NCBI RefSeq assembly: GCF_010994095.1
Contig: NZ_WJYO01000001.1
Coordinates: 1,240,001-1,304,000 of the forward strand
DNA from: Mumia xiangluensis
GTDB lineage: Bacteria > Actinomycetota > Actinomycetes > Propionibacteriales > Nocardioidaceae
Direction of reading: 5' to 3'
Length of the DNA: 64,000 nt
Under the pieces are notes generated by a model, which did not search any database, was not told the DNA's origin, and saw only the letters and a list, made by a program, of their open reading frames with translations. A program made the translations under genes and the position numbers. This document shows positions 1 through 9,779 of this stretch, piece by piece (position 1 is the first letter of the stretch; each line of letters starts with the position of its first letter).

Positions 1-1
1 G

Positions 2-199
2 TCCGTGTACGTCCAGGCGGGCCTGCTCGATCCCGACGACTCGGTCACCGGCGGCGGCGTCGAAGCCGCCATCGCAGCCGACCCCCGCCTCGAGGACCCG
101 CAACGGCGCGCCCTGCTCGAGATCTACCGCTCTTTCGTCGGTGAGGCGCCCCCGGCGCCGACCGACGCCGAACACCTAGAGAAGGAGGCTTCATCATGA
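2..199 (+). CDS. C-terminal end of a protein, probably an HTH transcriptional regulator (5' part outside the window)
   Basis: An open frame runs in from the left edge and stops at a TGA that overlaps the next start codon by 4 bp (ATGA). Only about 65 residues are visible, ending in an acidic tail after a short helix containing [11 protein letters not shown]. That helix resembles the C-terminal end of the XRE-type regulators often found just before HbhA-like genes in actinobacteria, but the DNA-binding part lies outside the window, so the family call is an inference. The overlap suggests translational coupling to the next gene. Confidence 0.5.
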   Translation, partial: SVYVQAGLLDPDDSVTGGGVEAAIAADPRLEDPQRRALLEIYRSFVGEAPPAPTDAEHLEKEASS

Positions 200-891
200 G
201 CATCCAGGACAGCATCACCAAGACCATCACCGGACTCCCCGCCACGGCCACGGCGCTCGTGGGCCAGGCGCAGGCCACCGCGACCGCGCTCGTCGGCCAG
301 CTCGCCGAGCTCGACCTCGACGACCTCCAGAAGAAGGTCGAGGCCGACGCGAAGGCGCTCCCCGGCCAGGCCACCGCGCTGTACGCCGATGTCGTCAATC
401 GCGTGAAGGGCATCGACGTCGACGACCTCTTCGACGGCCTCGAGGAGAAGATCGAGGGCAAGCTCGAGGACATCGCCGAGGACGTCAAGGAGCTCGTCGT
501 CATGCTGGCCGCGGTCGCGCGGAACGCCGCGACCGATGTGGCGGCGTCGTCGCCCCTGGCGAAGAAGGCCCCGGCCAAGAAGGCGCCGGTGAAGAAGGCG
601 TCTGCCGACGCTGCGCCGACCGCTCCGACCGCTCCGACCGCTCCGGCGGCCAAGAAGGCCCCGGCGAAGAAGGCCCCGGCCAAGAAGACCACCGCCAAGA
701 AGGCTGCGCCGGCCGCGAAGAAGGCCCCGGTCAAGAAGACGACCGCCAAGAAGGCTGCGCCTGCTGCTCCGGCGGCGAAGAAGGCGACCGCCAAGAAGGC
801 TGCTCCGGCAGCGAAGAAGGCCCCGGCCAAGAAGGCGGCGACCGAGACGGCTCCCGTCGATAAGCCTGCGCCGTCCTCCGACGCCAGCTGA
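196..891 (+). CDS. HbhA-like / histone-like Lys-Ala-Pro-rich protein
   Basis: This 231-residue protein has two parts. Residues 1 to about 115 are predicted to be almost wholly helical and amphipathic (repeated acidic/Leu patterns such as [20 protein letters not shown]), as in heparin-binding hemagglutinin HbhA. Residues 118-231 consist of repeated [10 protein letters not shown] units, like the C-terminal tails of HbhA and of the mycobacterial histone-like proteins. Such tails bind polyanions: DNA, heparan sulfate or cell-wall polymers. The start is the ATG overlapping the upstream stop, with GAAGGAGG just upstream as ribosome binding site. The tail is low complexity and easily changes length by slippage. 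Whether it works on the nucleoid or at the envelope cannot be told from sequence; no signal peptide is seen. Confidence 0.75.
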   Translation: MSIQDSITKTITGLPATATALVGQAQATATALVGQLAELDLDDLQKKVEADAKALPGQATALYADVVNRVKGIDVDDLFDGLEEKIEGKLEDIAEDVKELVVMLAAVARNAATDVAASSPLAKKAPAKKAPVKKASADAAPTAPTAPTAPAAKKAPAKKAPAKKTTAKKAAPAAKKAPVKKTTAKKAAPAAPAAKKATAKKAAPAAKKAPAKKAATETAPVDKPAPSSDAS

Positions 892-953
892 CTCCCGCGG
901 GCTCGGTCGACGAGCATGCATCGACGAGCACCGTCAGGACCTGTCTCTCGGGA

Positions 954-959
954 TAGGCT
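954..959 (+). promoter_or_regulatory. -10 hexamer TAGGCT of a leaderless promoter
   Basis: TAGGCT lies 6 nt before the GTG at 966, so transcription would begin at or next to the start codon. There is no Shine-Dalgarno sequence. This supports the GTG as the true start of the DUF2516 gene. Confidence 0.6.
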
Positions 960-965
960 CTGACG

Positions 966-1253
966 GTGTTCGTTCTCTTTACCGTGCAGTCGCTCGTCGA
1001 GGCACTGATCACGCTGCTGATGGTGGGCGCGAAGGCGTTCGCGATGATCGACGCCGTCTCGCGCACCCCGCAGGCCTTCGTGGCCGCCGACAAGCAGACG
1101 AAGCCGTTCTGGCTCATCGTGCTCGGGCTGTCCCTGGTGGCGAACCTTCTCATCTGGTACCCGCTCAGCATCCTCAACCTCGCAGGCATCGTCGCGGCGC
1201 TCGTCTACCTCGCGGACGCGCGGCCGGCGCTGCAGCAGGTCAGCGGGCGGTGA
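966..1253 (+). CDS. DUF2516 family small membrane protein
   Basis: This 95-residue protein has two or three hydrophobic segments (about residues 2-25, 45-65 and 67-82) and ends LADARPALQQVSGR. The sequence and length fit the DUF2516 family, an actinobacterial inner-membrane family of unknown function. The start is a GTG placed 6 nt after a TAGGCT hexamer and lacks a ribosome binding site. Its stop overlaps the start of the next membrane-protein gene by 4 bp (GTGA), so the two form a coupled pair. No function can be stated beyond membrane location. Confidence 0.8.
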   Translation: MFVLFTVQSLVEALITLLMVGAKAFAMIDAVSRTPQAFVAADKQTKPFWLIVLGLSLVANLLIWYPLSILNLAGIVAALVYLADARPALQQVSGR

Positions 1254-1609
1254 CCGCGCAGCGACCTTCGCCGGAGTCCCCGCCGCAGCACGTCGGGCCT
1301 CTCGATCTCCTCGCGTTCACCTGCGAGCTCGCCGCCCTGGTCCTGCTCGCGCTCGCCGGGTGGTCCCTGGGGGACGGCTGGTGGCGCGGGTTGGTGCTTG
1401 CTGCCGCGCTGGTCGGCGTGGCCGTCTGGTTCTGGGGTCGCTGGCTCGCCCCGACCTCGCCCCGCCGTGTCGCGATGCCGCGGCGGCTCGTGGTGAAGGC
1501 CGGCTTCTACGTGGCCGTCGCCGTCGTCGGTGCTCTCGCCGGCTACGCGGTGTGGGCGGCCGTGCTCGTCGTCGTGGCAGTGACCACGTCCGCGGTGCGC
1601 CGCGACTGA
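1250..1609 (+). CDS. YrdB-family (DUF2568) membrane protein
   Basis: This 119-residue protein has four predicted membrane segments (about residues 20-40, 42-60, 83-100 and 100-115). The motif SPRRVAMPRRLVVKAGFY before the third segment is typical of the YrdB/DUF2568 family. It starts at a GTG overlapping the stop of the DUF2516 gene (GTGA), which points to translational coupling in a two-gene operon. The family has no known biochemical role. Confidence 0.75.
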   Translation: MTAQRPSPESPPQHVGPLDLLAFTCELAALVLLALAGWSLGDGWWRGLVLAAALVGVAVWFWGRWLAPTSPRRVAMPRRLVVKAGFYVAVAVVGALAGYAVWAAVLVVVAVTTSAVRRD

Positions 1610-1674
1610 CCGCGGTCGACACGCCGTACGCAACTCGTCGAACGTCTGTTCGATCGCTGGCGTAGGGTCGGACC

Positions 1675-2304
1675 ATGTCCGTGACATTCCAGGGGTCGCT
1701 GTTCGACTCCTCCGACGAGCCCGCGCTCGGTCCGCTGGCCGGCCACGTCGTTCGCCACGAGCTGTCGGCCGGGGCCTGGATCGACGTCCGGCCGCGGTGG
1801 ATCGACGGCGCCGACGACCTCTTCGCCCACCTGCACGACACCGTCGCGTGGCGTGCGGACGAGCGCGAGATGTACGAGCGGGTGGTGGCCGTTCCGCGTC
1901 TGCTCGCGTGGTTCGGGGAGCGCGCTGCGTGGCCGCACGCGGTCCTCGACGAGGCTCGGGAGCGGCTCGGCGACCACTACGAGCCTGAGCTCGGGGAGCG
2001 GTTCGTGACGGCAGGGCTGTGCCTCTACCGCGACGGACGTGACTCGGTCGCCTGGCACGGTGACCGCATCGGGCGGGGCCGCTCCGAGAACACGATGGTG
2101 GCCATCGTGTCGCTGGGCTCGCCGCGCCGGCTCGCCCTGCGTCCGCGTGGCGGCGGGGCGTCCCTGTCGTTCACGCTCGGCTCCGGCGACCTGCTCGTGA
2201 TGGGCGGCACCTGCCAGCGCACGTGGGAGCACGCGATCCCCAAGACCGCGAAGCCCGTCGGCCCGAGGATTAGCGTGCAGCTGCGCCCTCGCGGCGTCCT
2301 GTAG
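1675..2304 (+). CDS. alkB: AlkB-type Fe(II)/2-oxoglutarate dioxygenase (alkylation repair)
   Basis: This 209-residue protein has the AlkB double-stranded beta-helix signature: H128-G-D130 in VAWHGDRIG, H186 in EHAIPK, and R198 in PRISVQLR. These are the iron ligands and the 2-oxoglutarate-binding arginine. AlkB enzymes oxidatively remove methyl groups from 1-methyladenine and 3-methylcytosine in DNA or RNA, releasing formaldehyde. The length matches bacterial AlkB homologues. A TAGGGT hexamer at 1663-1668 lies 6 nt before the ATG, so the gene is probably read from a leaderless mRNA. It is followed by the first copy of the 57-bp palindrome. Substrate preference is not deducible. Confidence 0.88.
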   Translation: MSVTFQGSLFDSSDEPALGPLAGHVVRHELSAGAWIDVRPRWIDGADDLFAHLHDTVAWRADEREMYERVVAVPRLLAWFGERAAWPHAVLDEARERLGDHYEPELGERFVTAGLCLYRDGRDSVAWHGDRIGRGRSENTMVAIVSLGSPRRLALRPRGGGASLSFTLGSGDLLVMGGTCQRTWEHAIPKTAKPVGPRISVQLRPRGVL

Positions 2305-2314
2305 GCGTCCCCGC

Positions 2315-2371
2315 GCGTTGGTGCCCTAGTGGTCACGTCAGCGTTCCGGGTGACCACGGACGGACCAACGC
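2315..2371. repeat. 57-bp palindromic element, copy 1
   Basis: The element is an imperfect inverted repeat built as 8-6-9-11-9-6-8: block GCGTTGGT, six variable bases, block GTGGTCACG, an 11-base centre, block GGTGACCAC, six variable bases, block ACCAACGC. Copies 2 (3408-3464) and 3 (3850-3906) have exactly the same length and spacing. It lies between alkB and the nuclease-fold gene. The conserved blocks with free bases between them suggest a protein-bound or structured-RNA element rather than a plain terminator. Confidence 0.85.
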
Positions 2372-2472
2372 GTACGCCCGTTGGCGTGGGGAAGGTTGTC
2401 CCCCGCCAAGGGATATCCACAAGGCCGTACGGGTGACCTCCGCGATGGTCGTCGGTCGGGTGGGATGGGCGC

Positions 2473-3408
2473 ATGCCGGCGCCGCGACCGATCCCGCAAG
2501 AACTCAGCTGCGGCCCTTTCACCGCCGCCCAGGCTGACTCGCTCGGAGTCTCCGCGACGATGCTTAGCGGCAGGCGCTTCATCCGCCTGTTCCCGAGGGT
2601 CTGGGTCACTGCCGCGCACGAGATGTCGGAGCGGGACCGGGTGAGCGCCGCCCGGCTGTCCCTGCCGGAGGGCGCGCAGCCGAGTCACAGCACGCGGTTG
2701 CGTCTCCTCGGGTACGACGACCTAGCGGAGCTGCCGTACCACTTCGTGATCGACCGCGACCAGAAGATCGTCAGCGACCACATCCGGCTCCATCGGACGA
2801 TCCTGATGCCGTCGACCGACGCAGACGGTGTGACGCCGGCAGCAGCGTTCGTCCAGAGCTGCGAGACGATGCGCCTGATCGACCTGATCAAGATCGGCGA
2901 CTGGCTCCTGCACGAGGGTCACGCCTCCCTCGACGAGATCGGGCAGATCCTCGTGGAGCAGTCCTGGCGCCCGGGTGCCTCGCAGTGCGAGATCGTCCTC
3001 CCGCTGCTCGACGCGCGCTCCCGCTCGCCGAAGGAGAGCGAGGTGCGCGCGATCCTGAGCGTCGTCGGTCTGCCGCTCCCGGACGTCAACGTCGACCTCG
3101 TGGTGAAGGGCCGGTGGCTGGGCTGCGTCGACCTGCTCTATCTCACCTGGTTGTACGTCGTCGAGTACGAGGGACGGCAGCACGCGTTCGACACCGCCCA
3201 GTTCAACGGCGACATCGGACGCTACGGCCGCTTCCGGCGCAACGACGTCACCTACCTGCAGGTGACCCAGGAGAAGCTTGCGCGCCCGCGTGCTCTGGTG
3301 CGTGAGGTGCACGCCGATCTGGTCGCGCTCGGGTACGAAGGGCCACCGCCCGTGTTCGGACGCGACTATCGCGCCTTGTTCCGCAAGATCCGCTCCCGTC
3401 GCCCGTAG
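2473..3408 (+). CDS. Putative PD-(D/E)XK nuclease-fold protein (AbiEi/DUF559-like architecture)
   Basis: This 311-residue protein resembles a common actinobacterial family with an N-terminal winged-helix-like part (about residues 10-60; FTAAQADSLGVSATML, then RLFPRVWV) and a C-terminal domain like DUF559/Vsr endonuclease folds. The likely active-site strands are VDLLYLTWLYVVEYEG (about residues 217-232), giving D...E-x-E spacing, followed by a basic helix and the LQVTQEKLARP end typical of the fold. Related proteins are annotated as type IV toxin-antitoxin AbiEi-like antitoxins or as DUF559 proteins; no partner toxin lies beside it. The ATG at 2473 is 6 nt after a weak TGGGAT hexamer. The gene is framed on both sides by copies 1 and 2 of the 57-bp palindrome, and its stop codon lies inside copy 2. 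Function is an inference. Confidence 0.65.
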   Translation: MPAPRPIPQELSCGPFTAAQADSLGVSATMLSGRRFIRLFPRVWVTAAHEMSERDRVSAARLSLPEGAQPSHSTRLRLLGYDDLAELPYHFVIDRDQKIVSDHIRLHRTILMPSTDADGVTPAAAFVQSCETMRLIDLIKIGDWLLHEGHASLDEIGQILVEQSWRPGASQCEIVLPLLDARSRSPKESEVRAILSVVGLPLPDVNVDLVVKGRWLGCVDLLYLTWLYVVEYEGRQHAFDTAQFNGDIGRYGRFRRNDVTYLQVTQEKLARPRALVREVHADLVALGYEGPPPVFGRDYRALFRKIRSRRP

Positions 3409-3464
3409 CGTCGGTGCGCCTGTGGTCACCGGCCCGCCATGGGTGACCACGCTGGGACCGACGC
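3408..3464. repeat. 57-bp palindromic element, copy 2
   Basis: It has the same 8-6-9-11-9-6-8 layout as copy 1: GCGTCGGT, six bases, GTGGTCACC, eleven bases, GGTGACCAC, six bases, ACCGACGC. The first base is the last base of the stop codon of the preceding gene. The element ends 27 bp before the DUF2200 start codon, so it could affect both the end of one transcript and the start of the next. Confidence 0.85.
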
Positions 3465-3491
3465 GTGGGCGGGTCGCTTACGCTCAGGAGC

Positions 3492-3833
3492 ATGAGCCGG
3501 ATCTTCACCACCAGCGTCGCGTCGGTCTATCCCCACTACGTCAACAAGGTGGAGCGCAAGGGCCGTACGAAGGCCGAGCTCGACCAGGTCATCGAGTGGC
3601 TGACCGGCTTCGACGACACCGCGCTGAAGGGGCACCTCGAGGCAGAGACGTCGTTCGAGGACTTCTTCGCCGACGCCCGGCTCAACCCGCACGCGTCGCT
3701 GATCAAGGGCGTGGTGTGCGGGGTGCGCGTCGAGGAGGTCGAGGACCCGCTGATGCAGAAGATCCGCTACCTGGACAAGCTCGTCGACGAGCTGGCGAAG
3801 GGGAAGGCGATGGAGAAGGTCCTGCGGGCGTAG
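3492..3833 (+). CDS. DUF2200 family protein
   Basis: This 113-residue protein matches the DUF2200 family over its whole length: it opens [28 protein letters not shown], has GFDD near residue 47 and ends [23 protein letters not shown]. The family is widespread, cytosolic and uncharacterised. The ATG at 3492 was chosen because AGGAG lies 5 nt upstream; an in-frame GTG at 3465 lacks such a site. The gene sits between copies 2 and 3 of the 57-bp palindrome. Confidence 0.85.
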   Translation: MSRIFTTSVASVYPHYVNKVERKGRTKAELDQVIEWLTGFDDTALKGHLEAETSFEDFFADARLNPHASLIKGVVCGVRVEEVEDPLMQKIRYLDKLVDELAKGKAMEKVLRA

Positions 3834-3849
3834 GCACGCTCTCCAGCGC

Positions 3850-3906
3850 ACGTCGGTGCCTGAGTGGTCACCCGCGACCGGCGGGTGACCACTCAGCGAC
3901 CAACGT
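3850..3906. repeat. 57-bp palindromic element, copy 3 (best-preserved arms)
   Basis: The layout is ACGTCGGT, six bases, GTGGTCACC, eleven bases, GGTGACCAC, six bases, ACCAACGT, with spacing identical to copies 1 and 2. Counting one flanking base pair on each side, the arms are 27 nt with 24 matches around a 5-nt loop, so an RNA copy would fold into a long hairpin. It lies between the convergent DUF2200 and typA genes, where it could act as a two-way transcription terminator. Confidence 0.85.
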
Positions 3907-3917
3907 GGAGGGCGGCG

Positions 3918-5792
<1,875 letters not shown>

Positions 5793-5856
5793 GCGCGTGC
5801 GGCGGTCCTTGCGTGGGAGAGGCGCCGGACGGTACGCACGGCGCAGAGCGTCCTCC

Positions 5857-5862
5857 ATCCTA
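5857..5862 (-). promoter_or_regulatory. Probable -10 hexamer (TAGGAT) for typA
   Basis: Read on the minus strand this is TAGGAT, about 65 nt before the typA start. Unlike most promoters in the window it would give a real 5' leader rather than a leaderless transcript. No convincing -35 was identified. Confidence 0.4.
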
Positions 5863-6014
5863 CCGGTCAGGACGCGATGGGCCCGTTCGTGCGGCGCATG
5901 TGACGTGGGTCTCGCGTTCGCTGACGGCATATTGCGGTGACATCTGTCGGTGGATGGGGTCATGGTGGACGGTGGGCACCAGGGGGGTGCCGAGCAGGCA
6001 GGAAGGCTGGCCTC

Positions 6015-7568
6015 ATGGCCGACACACAGCAGACTTCTCAGCACCCGGAGTACCCGGACGAGATCGACGCCGCCGTACTCAAGATCGCCGGCGTGGTCAT
6101 CCTCGGCGTGATCATGTCGATCCTCGACATCACGGTCGTCAACGTCGCGCTCCCGACGTTCCAGGAGGAGTTCGGCTCGGCGGCGGACCCGCTCGCGTAC
6201 TCCCACGTGGCGTGGACCGTCACTGCCTACACGCTGGCACTCGCGACCGTCATCCCGTTGACCGGATGGGCAGCGGACCGCTTCGGCACCAAACGGCTCT
6301 TCATCGTGGCGATCGCCCTGTTCACCGCCGGGTCGGTGCTGTGCGCGACCGCGGAGAGCATCAACACGCTGATCGCCTACCGGGTCCTGCAGGGTCTCGG
6401 CGGCGGCATGATCATGCCGCTCGGCATGACGATCATGACCCGCGCGGCAGGCCCGAAGCGGATGGGCCGCCTGATGGCGGTGATGGGGATCCCGATGCTG
6501 CTCGGCCCGATCATGGGCCCGATCATCGGTGGCTGGCTGATCGAGGACGCCAGCTGGCACTGGATCTTCCTGATCAACCTGCCGATCGGCATCGCGACGA
6601 TCGTCTACGCGTGGCTCGCGCTCCCCGGCGACCGTCCGGAGCCTTCGGAGTCGTTCGACTTCCTCGGGATGCTGCTGCTGTCCCCGGGCCTGGCGCTGTT
6701 CCTCTTCGGTGTCTCCTCGATCCCCGAGAAGGGGACGCTCGCCGATCCGCGGGTGTGGGTCTCGATGCTCGTCGGCGGGGTGCTGATGCTCGCCTTCGTC
6801 TGGCACTCGTTCCGCCCCGAGCACCCGTTGCTCGACCTGCGACTGTTCCGCAACCGTGACATCGCCCTCGCGGTGATCATCATGTTCCTGTTCGTGTCAG
6901 CGTTCTTCGGCAGCCTGCTGCTCGTCCCGACCTACTTCCAGCAGGTCCGCGGCGAGTCGACGCTCGATGCCGGCCTCCTGATGGCAGCGCAGGGCATCGG
7001 TGCCATGGTCACGATGCCGATCGCCGGCAGGTTGGTGGACCACGTCCCGATCGGCCGCATCGTCCCGTTCGGAATTCTCGGCATCGTGGTCGGCATGCTG
7101 CCGCTGACGCAGCTCACCGCGACGACCAGCTACTGGACGATCGAGATCGCGCTGTTCGTGATGGGCCTCGGGATGGGCGCGACGATGATGCCGATGTTCA
7201 CGTCGGCGCTGCGGTCGCTGCGGCCGCACGAGATCGCGCGCGGCACCACGCTGATCAACATCAACCAGCAGATCGCGTCGTCGGTCGGCGTCGCCGTGAT
7301 GTCGGTGCTGCTGACGAACTGGCTGCCGGCGGAGAGGCTCTGGTACGCGGTGGTCGGGAGCTGGCAGCAGCGGGAGATCATCCCGCAGATCGGCGGACAG
7401 GACGTCGTGGACGGGTTGCTCGCCGATGCGGCACAGGCGTTCGCGAACACGTTCTGGGTGGCGCTCGTGCTCATGCTCCTCACGCTCATCCCGGTGGCGA
7501 TGCTGCCGCGGCGCCAGGAGGAGGTGCCCGAGGACACGGAGGTCGCAGCCCCGCCGCCCATGCACTGA
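6015..7568 (+). CDS. DHA2-family multidrug:proton antiporter (MFS, EmrB/QacA type)
   Basis: This 517-residue protein has about fourteen hydrophobic segments and the DHA2 signature LDITVVNVALP in the first helix (about residues 37-47). The motif-A-like loop GWAADRFGTKR and the motif-C-like region GPIMGPIIGGWL typical of antiporters are also present. It would export lipophilic compounds in exchange for protons across the inner membrane. The substrate cannot be read from sequence. I chose the ATG at 6015 (MADTQQTSQHP); further in-frame sequence upstream looks non-coding. AGGAAGG lies about 8 nt upstream. The C-terminus is acidic and cytoplasmic. No regulator gene is adjacent. Confidence 0.88.
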   Translation: MADTQQTSQHPEYPDEIDAAVLKIAGVVILGVIMSILDITVVNVALPTFQEEFGSAADPLAYSHVAWTVTAYTLALATVIPLTGWAADRFGTKRLFIVAIALFTAGSVLCATAESINTLIAYRVLQGLGGGMIMPLGMTIMTRAAGPKRMGRLMAVMGIPMLLGPIMGPIIGGWLIEDASWHWIFLINLPIGIATIVYAWLALPGDRPEPSESFDFLGMLLLSPGLALFLFGVSSIPEKGTLADPRVWVSMLVGGVLMLAFVWHSFRPEHPLLDLRLFRNRDIALAVIIMFLFVSAFFGSLLLVPTYFQQVRGESTLDAGLLMAAQGIGAMVTMPIAGRLVDHVPIGRIVPFGILGIVVGMLPLTQLTATTSYWTIEIALFVMGLGMGATMMPMFTSALRSLRPHEIARGTTLININQQIASSVGVAVMSVLLTNWLPAERLWYAVVGSWQQREIIPQIGGQDVVDGLLADAAQAFANTFWVALVLMLLTLIPVAMLPRRQEEVPEDTEVAAPPPMH

Positions 7569-7604
7569 GCGGCTACTCGGCCCGTGCGGGCCTCGCCGCC
7601 GGCG

Positions 7605-8363
7605 TCAGTCGCGGGCGACCTTCCACGGTGCGGCCTGCGCGATCGGCTTGACCACCATGAGGTCGATGTTGACGTGCTGCGGGCGGGTGACCATCCAGCT
7701 GATCGCGTCCGCGATGTCGTCAGCGGTGAGCGGTTCTGCCACTCCGCTGTACACGGCCTCGGCCCGCGTCTGGTCGCCACCGAACCGGACGAGCGAGAAC
7801 TCGTCGGTCTGCACCATCCCCGGTGCGATCTCGGTGACCCGGACGGGCTCGCCGTTGAGCTCGAGGCGCAGGGTCTCGGTGATCATCGCGACGCCGTGCT
7901 TGGCGGCGGTGTAGCCGGCACCACCCTCGTACGCGAGGTGACCTGCGATGGAGCCTACGTTGAGGACCGTGCCGGCCCCGCTCGCCCGCAGTGCGGGGAG
8001 GAGGGCCTTCGTGACGCGCAGGGTGCCGATGACGTTGGAGTCGTACATCTGCTGCCAGGCCGCCGGGTCGGTCTGCTCGATCGGCTCCTGACCGACGGCG
8101 CCGCCGGCGTTGTTGACGAGGACCGCGACCTCGGGACCGGCCGCGGCGGCGAGCCCGTCGACGGAGGTCTGGTCGGTCACGTCGCACACGACGGCGGTGC
8201 CGCCGATCTCCGCAGCAATGGCCTCGACGCGGTCCGCGCGGCGGGCGGCGCAGACCACGTGGAAGCCATCGGCCGCGAGGCGGCGCGCGGTGGCGGCGCC
8301 GATGCCGCTGCTGGCTCCGGTCACCACGGCCGTACGCCGGATGTTGTCAGTGGGCTCGTGCAT
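7605..8363 (-). CDS. Short-chain dehydrogenase/reductase (classical SDR)
   Basis: This 252-residue protein has the full set of classical SDR motifs: TGASSGIG for the cofactor (residues 15-22), NNAG (84-87), catalytic Ser138 in VGSIAG, and Y151-x3-K155 in YTAAKHG. The arginine-containing strand AARRADR after beta-2 suggests NADP(H) preference. It opens [14 protein letters not shown]; in-frame codons further upstream are not conserved-looking. It resembles the YdfG/serine-type 3-hydroxyacid dehydrogenases, but the substrate is not determined. It is transcribed toward the drug exporter and shares no obvious operon. Confidence 0.85.
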   Translation of the reverse strand: MHEPTDNIRRTAVVTGASSGIGAATARRLAADGFHVVCAARRADRVEAIAAEIGGTAVVCDVTDQTSVDGLAAAAGPEVAVLVNNAGGAVGQEPIEQTDPAAWQQMYDSNVIGTLRVTKALLPALRASGAGTVLNVGSIAGHLAYEGGAGYTAAKHGVAMITETLRLELNGEPVRVTEIAPGMVQTDEFSLVRFGGDQTRAEAVYSGVAEPLTADDIADAISWMVTRPQHVNIDLMVVKPIAQAAPWKVARD

Positions 8364-8433
8364 GCTGTCGATGCTGTCACGACGCCTGCTGCGCACCCGT
8401 AGGTGGTCCCGGTCACGTTCTGGAGCGCCTGCC

Positions 8434-8439
8434 TAGGAT
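8434..8439 (+). promoter_or_regulatory. -10 hexamer TAGGAT that fixes the mshA start
   Basis: TAGGAT ends 7 nt before an in-frame GTG (8447). The upstream ATG at 8438 overlaps the hexamer itself and could not be in the transcript. This favours the GTG as the true start of mshA. Confidence 0.65.
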
Positions 8440-8446
8440 GGACGCC

Positions 8447-9733
8447 GTGATCTCCCCCGACGTGCGCCGCATCGCCATGCTCTCCGCGCACACGTCCCCG
8501 CTCGAGCAGCCCGGCAACGGGGATGCCGGCGGGATGAACGTGTACGTGCTTGAGCTTGCGCGACGTCTTGCTGCGCGCTCGGTCGAGGTCGAGATCTTCA
8601 CGCGCGCCACCTCCTCGGAGCAGCCCTCGATCGTGGAGGCGCTGCCCGGGGTCCTCGTCCGCCACGTGCCCGCCGGGCCGTTCGAGGGCCTCGGCAAGGA
8701 GGATCTCCCGGCGCAGATGTGCACGTTCGTCCGTGACGTGCTCCGTGCGGAGGCCGCGCGTCCCGTCGGATGGTTCGATGCGGTCCACTCGCACTACTGG
8801 CTCTCCGGCCAGGTCGGGCAGGTAGCCGCGGACCGGTGGGGCGTGCCGCTGGTCCACTCCATGCACACGATGGCGAAGGTCAAGAACGCGAACCTCGCCG
8901 CGGGCGACGCCGCCGAGCCGGCCGGTCGCGTCGCTGGCGAGCAGGAGCTGGTCGAGGTCGCCGACAGGCTCATCGCCAACACCGCCGACGAGGCCGCCCA
9001 GCTGGTCGGCCTCTACGGCGCCGATCCTGATCGTGTCGACGTGGTCCACCCCGGTGTGGACCTCGACCGCTTTCGTCCGAGCGACCAGTGCGCTGCCCGA
9101 GCAGCGCTCGGCCTTCCGCTCGACGCCGACGTCATCCTGTTCGCCGGTCGCATCCAGCCGCTCAAGGCTCCGGACGTGGTTCTCGAGGCTGCGGCGCAGC
9201 TGATGGCGGGCGCCCGTCGCGACCGTACGGTGGTGGCCGTGGTCGGTGGCCCGTCGGGCAGTGGTCTCGACCGCCCGACCGCGCTGGTCGAGCTCGCCGC
9301 CTCCCTGGGCATCTCGGACCGGGTCCGGTTCGTCCCGCCGGTGGCGCAGGACCGCCTCGCGCTCTGGTACGCCGCCGCGTCGATCGTGTGCGTCCCGTCC
9401 TACAACGAGTCGTTCGGGCTGGTCGCCCTCGAGGCGCAGGCCTGCGGTACGCCGGTGGTGGCGGCGAAGGTGGGCGGCCTCGCCACGGCGGTCCACGACG
9501 GCGTGACGGGGATGCTCGTCGACGGGCACGACCCTGCCGACTACGCCGCGGCGTTCGCGCAGGTCCTCGACCAGCCCGGCCTGCACGCGTCGATGCGCAC
9601 CGCCGCGGTGTGCCACGCCGGGCGCTTCGGGTGGGACGCGACCGCCGAGCGTACGCTCGCCGTGTACGAGAGAGCGGTCGCCGAGGAGGCGATCGCCGCG
9701 GTGCGCTCGCTCCCGACCGCAGTCGGGCAGTAG
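8447..9733 (+). CDS. mshA: D-inositol-3-phosphate glycosyltransferase (mycothiol biosynthesis)
   Basis: This 428-residue GT-B, family GT4 enzyme joins N-acetylglucosamine from UDP-GlcNAc to 1L-myo-inositol 1-phosphate, the first step of mycothiol synthesis. Visible features are the N-terminal [24 protein letters not shown] (HTSP and the GDAGGMNVY loop are MshA hallmarks), [11 protein letters not shown], the [12 protein letters not shown] strand that begins the second domain, and the E-x7-E motif ESFGLVALE. The GTG at 8447 is chosen over the in-frame ATG at 8438 because the latter overlaps the -10 hexamer. The stop codon lies inside a 30-bp tandem duplication. The YbjN gene follows, a neighbour common to actinobacterial mshA. 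Confidence 0.93.
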   Translation: MISPDVRRIAMLSAHTSPLEQPGNGDAGGMNVYVLELARRLAARSVEVEIFTRATSSEQPSIVEALPGVLVRHVPAGPFEGLGKEDLPAQMCTFVRDVLRAEAARPVGWFDAVHSHYWLSGQVGQVAADRWGVPLVHSMHTMAKVKNANLAAGDAAEPAGRVAGEQELVEVADRLIANTADEAAQLVGLYGADPDRVDVVHPGVDLDRFRPSDQCAARAALGLPLDADVILFAGRIQPLKAPDVVLEAAAQLMAGARRDRTVVAVVGGPSGSGLDRPTALVELAASLGISDRVRFVPPVAQDRLALWYAAASIVCVPSYNESFGLVALEAQACGTPVVAAKVGGLATAVHDGVTGMLVDGHDPADYAAAFAQVLDQPGLHASMRTAAVCHAGRFGWDATAERTLAVYERAVAEEAIAAVRSLPTAVGQ

Positions 9734-9771
9734 CCCAGAGGCCCGACCGCGGTCGGGCAGTAGCCCAGAGG
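9712..9771 (+). repeat. 30-bp perfect-length tandem duplication spanning the mshA stop codon
   Basis: Units 9712-9741 and 9742-9771 differ at one base (A or G in the tenth position). Each carries the last codons of mshA including its TAG, and the second unit leads into the AGAGGAGG ribosome binding site of the next gene. The duplication leaves the mshA product unchanged but moves the next gene 30 bp away. Confidence 0.9.
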
Positions 9772-9779
9772 AGGTCGTC

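Noticed and set aside
124-921. Arg/Gly- and Ala/Phe-rich minus-strand frames over the HbhA-like gene
   Set aside because: They are antisense images of the lysine-rich repeats, without start signals.
5793-6824. N-terminal extension of the typA frame to 968 residues
   Set aside because: The extension is antisense to the exporter gene, has no domain, and the TypA family begins at MPIRSDLRN.
7579-7592. GGCCCG-TG-CGGGCC hairpin between the exporter and SDR genes as terminator
   Set aside because: The stem is only 6 bp with a 2-nt loop and no T-run; too weak to call.
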